A stretch of DNA of 7,511 bases from Schlesneria sp. (lineage in GTDB: Bacteria > Planctomycetota > Planctomycetia > Planctomycetales > Planctomycetaceae), in the NCBI GenBank assembly GCA_025353525.1, contig JANXOO010001140.1, positions 1 through 7,511 of the forward strand. Direction: 5' to 3'. Shown one piece after another: positions 5,208-7,511 of the stretch. The notes under the pieces were generated by a model. The model searched no databases, was not told where the DNA came from, and saw only the letters and a list, made by a program, of their open reading frames with translations. The translations under genes were made by a program, and so were the position numbers. Every line of letters starts with the position of its first letter. Position 1 is the first letter of the stretch.

Positions 5208-7511
5208 TCAATCTTTCTCTGAGCCGTCCGTGGTTTTCGCCCAGACGATTAATCTCACCGATTCAATTTTCCAATAATCGACCGTGGTGCCCACTTTCGG
5301 GGTGGTGGCGTTACTGACCGCGGCTTTGTCGGGATCACCTGCCTTGATGCCCAGCGCCAATTCTCCCTCATCGCTGAGGTTCAATACAAAGGCGTCTGTG
5401 ATCTCCACCTGTACCGTTCCGACGGAATTGACCACTTCCTGCAGACGAACGGCGGCGTCATTCCGGATTCCCATGATTTCGATATGGCTGATCGCTCCGG
5501 ATACTTTGATTTCGATCAGGGCTTTTGTCGCTTTTGCCGGCAGCAGCGAGCGAGGAATTTGAAAACCAAGCCAGGTCGTGCATGAACTGGACCGCTCTTG
5601 CCATATTCCCAAACTATCGTCCCAGCACCCCGCAAGCAAACTCCCGTCGGGAGGCCGGCGAGTGCCATACGTGATCAACGGAGACGGAATCACCATTTCG
5701 GTCCCCGAGGGTGGCCGCGTGATCTCGACGGGCAGAACCAGCAACGTTTGTCCCTGTCGAACCAAACCTTCGCCAAACGCGAATCCCTGCGGCCCTTCTT
5801 TCAGCCAAACCAGAAGCTGCGGACGTTGCAGCATGTTCTTCCAGCTCTTGCTGCCAAATAACTTTTCGAGAATGCGGCGTCGACGCTCCTGTTCGGCCCC
5901 CAGGAAGTTGGCAGAAAGGTACTGATCTGCGGCAAGGGTATCCTCAACTCCTCCCGACCAGGTTCCGTCGGCTGACATCTTGACGCCGATCCGTCCGAAC
6001 TGTGTGGCAAGCGTGACATCTGCGCCAGTGCCAGTACTCCCGTCGAATCGCCCGGAGAGTCCCTGTGCATTCAATGTAGTACGGGCCTCGTAGCGTCGGG
6101 AATTCGCATTCGATGTGGATTCGGAATAGAGGTGCAATCCGCTCGGCTGCGATAGCCCTTCCCAGTGAAACGACTGCAGATCGGTCGTGATCATCCGTCT
6201 CGTTACGTCGTCCATACCTTTCATATCGATTCCGATGACGCCTCCGTGGCGAGTTTGAATCGGGTCCCGTGAGGATTCAGAACGATAGACGGCAACGGCT
6301 CCCTGGCTGCGCACATCATCGGTTCCGCTGATCACCTGTGACAGTTGAACGGTCGATTCCGTGGGGGGGACTCCTTGCCGATTCGATTGACCAAGTCCCA
6401 GGAACACGAGGCTGACAAATGTTGCCAACAGCGATCCGCTCCAGCCGAAGTGCTCAAGACGTTGCAGCCACCACAAGAGGCCACCCATCAAGAGCAACAT
6501 CGCCAGAAATCCGCACATCGTGCCAGCGATCAGCGTCCAGCTCGGAATCTTGTACGAGATGTATTCGCGGGCCAGCGATTCAACATCTGCCGTCATAAGA
6601 AGAGGTGACTCGCGCTTGGCCAGAACCTGAGTTGAGAGTTCTCGCATCGGTGTACGCGGAATGTACTTCGCCTTCAGCAGCGGATCGTCAGCCGAAAACA
6701 CGTCGGGAGGAGCCGGCTTGATCCAGGCTCGCGGACCCACCGTGGTAATGAAAAGGCGTCCCTCGCCGCAATGCATGGTCAGCGCGGCTGGCCAACCCTC
6801 GACGGTGTTCCACACTTTCATACCCGTGACCACCAGTCGCGACACGTCGACTGGTTCATCAAAGGTCAAGGTTTCGCCAGCTTCCCCGTCGGGGCTTCTC
6901 AAGTTCGGTGCGCCATCGATTCGGACCGATGTTAACCCGACACGATCAGCCACATGTCCATGAAAATCGTCGCCCAATAATCGTTCCAGCAATTCCGGAT
7001 TCACTCGATCCAGCATCACCCATAAACTTCCTCCACTATGTAGCCAGCGGCGCACCGCGGCCAACGCGGCGTAGTCGTTCGTCAGCCGGTCGTCGGCAAC
7101 AACGAGATGGTCGAGATACCGCAGGCTGTTCTCGTCCGTCGGCAGAAAATCGTCAGCCAGGATTATGACTTTATTGTTCAGTCGTTGAATGACCCGACAG
7201 CCGATGACGAGATCCATCACATCCTGCGGCACTTCAGCGGCCTCACGGCCGCGGAAAACGATTCCTGTGATTCGCGACTGCCGTGTCAGCATTAACGTGC
7301 GATCATGCCGCAGCTGTTGCGATTCGGTTCTCAACAGCACTTCGGCTTCCGGAGTTCGTTCGATCACGAGCGAACTGACGTTCATCGATGTGGTTTTGTC
7401 CTGAGCCACGTGAGGCATCATCGCCGGGTGCGACAAGGTCAAACGTGAATGCGGTGGTAACCATACCTGTCGACCGTACTGCAGGTTCGAGTCAGTCTCG
7501 AAATAGGAAGC
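5208..7511 (-). CDS. large envelope membrane protein with GATase-like domain, 5' end outside the window
   Basis: The frame is open to the window edge, so 767 residues are visible and the N-terminus, probably with a signal peptide, is missing. A TTG at 7440-7442 could be read as a start, but the codons upstream (YGRQVWLPPHSRL) look like normal protein, so I treat it as internal. In visible numbering, residues 1-60 look like the end of a beta-sandwich. Residues about 116-259 are an alpha/beta domain resembling GATase-like folds (VIILADDFL, then RRWLHSGGSLWVML), with no nucleophile-elbow Cys. Two membrane segments lie at about 323-347 and 357-375 with a short loop between them. About 390 residues follow, including a beta-rich C-terminal part (about 623-758) that resembles a jelly-roll binding domain. 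The likely topology puts both large parts in the periplasm. It precedes the HEAT gene by four bases in the same operon. I do not recognise a named family. A role in the envelope alongside VWA/MoxR-type systems is inference. Confidence 0.8.
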   Translation of the reverse strand, partial: ASYFETDSNLQYGRQVWLPPHSRLTLSHPAMMPHVAQDKTTSMNVSSLVIERTPEAEVLLRTESQQLRHDRTLMLTRQSRITGIVFRGREAAEVPQDVMDLVIGCRVIQRLNNKVIILADDFLPTDENSLRYLDHLVVADDRLTNDYAALAAVRRWLHSGGSLWVMLDRVNPELLERLLGDDFHGHVADRVGLTSVRIDGAPNLRSPDGEAGETLTFDEPVDVSRLVVTGMKVWNTVEGWPAALTMHCGEGRLFITTVGPRAWIKPAPPDVFSADDPLLKAKYIPRTPMRELSTQVLAKRESPLLMTADVESLAREYISYKIPSWTLIAGTMCGFLAMLLLMGGLLWWLQRLEHFGWSGSLLATFVSLVFLGLGQSNRQGVPPTESTVQLSQVISGTDDVRSQGAVAVYRSESSRDPIQTRHGGVIGIDMKGMDDVTRRMITTDLQSFHWEGLSQPSGLHLYSESTSNANSRRYEARTTLNAQGLSGRFDGSTGTGADVTLATQFGRIGVKMSADGTWSGGVEDTLAADQYLSANFLGAEQERRRRILEKLFGSKSWKNMLQRPQLLVWLKEGPQGFAFGEGLVRQGQTLLVLPVEITRPPSGTEMVIPSPLITYGTRRPPDGSLLAGCWDDSLGIWQERSSSCTTWLGFQIPRSLLPAKATKALIEIKVSGAISHIEIMGIRNDAAVRLQEVVNSVGTVQVEITDAFVLNLSDEGELALGIKAGDPDKAAVSNATTPKVGTTVDYWKIESVRLIVWAKTTDGSEKD

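Noticed and set aside
1..7511. CRISPR array, tRNA, rRNA, insertion sequence or phage genes
   Set aside because: I looked for regularly spaced repeats, cloverleaf-like dyads, terminal inverted repeats and transposase or integrase motifs and saw none.

Overview
The window looks like chromosomal DNA from a member of the Planctomycetes. This is inferred from gene content: a large three-segment membrane protein that joins a von Willebrand factor A (VWA) domain to a glutamine-amidotransferase-like (GATase-like) domain, an exported HEAT-repeat protein, and a second large envelope protein. Weak or absent Shine-Dalgarno sequences and moderate GC content fit this. No rRNA, tRNA or marker gene fixes the genus. 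All four genes end in TGA. I see no transposase, integrase, tRNA, CRISPR array or other sign of a mobile region.

Layout: (1) 8-454, minus strand, a complete Nudix hydrolase of the diadenosine-tetraphosphatase (NUDT2-like) type. (2) 455-678, a 224-base divergent intergenic region with a weak promoter-like element for the Nudix gene and a cluster of small inverted repeats. (3) 679-3222, plus strand, an 847-residue inner-membrane VWA/GATase-like protein with a complete metal-site (MIDAS) motif. (4) 3223-3442, a 220-base convergent intergenic region with a T tract and small dyads but no convincing intrinsic terminator. (5) 3443-5203, minus strand, an exported HEAT-repeat protein. (6) 5208-7511, minus strand, a large membrane protein whose 5' end lies outside the window. 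It is read before the HEAT gene with a gap of only four bases, so these two form an operon.

The three large genes all encode proteins expected to sit in or act across the cytoplasmic membrane, with most of their mass in the periplasm. In Planctomycetes, VWA/GATase-like membrane proteins are often found near MoxR ATPase and DUF58 genes, a BatA/Bat-like arrangement. No MoxR or DUF58 gene is in this window, although the operon containing genes 5 and 6 continues beyond position 7511. A joint role in envelope assembly, stress or macromolecular scaffolding is a hypothesis. The Nudix gene is probably an unrelated housekeeping neighbour that only shares the divergent regulatory region.
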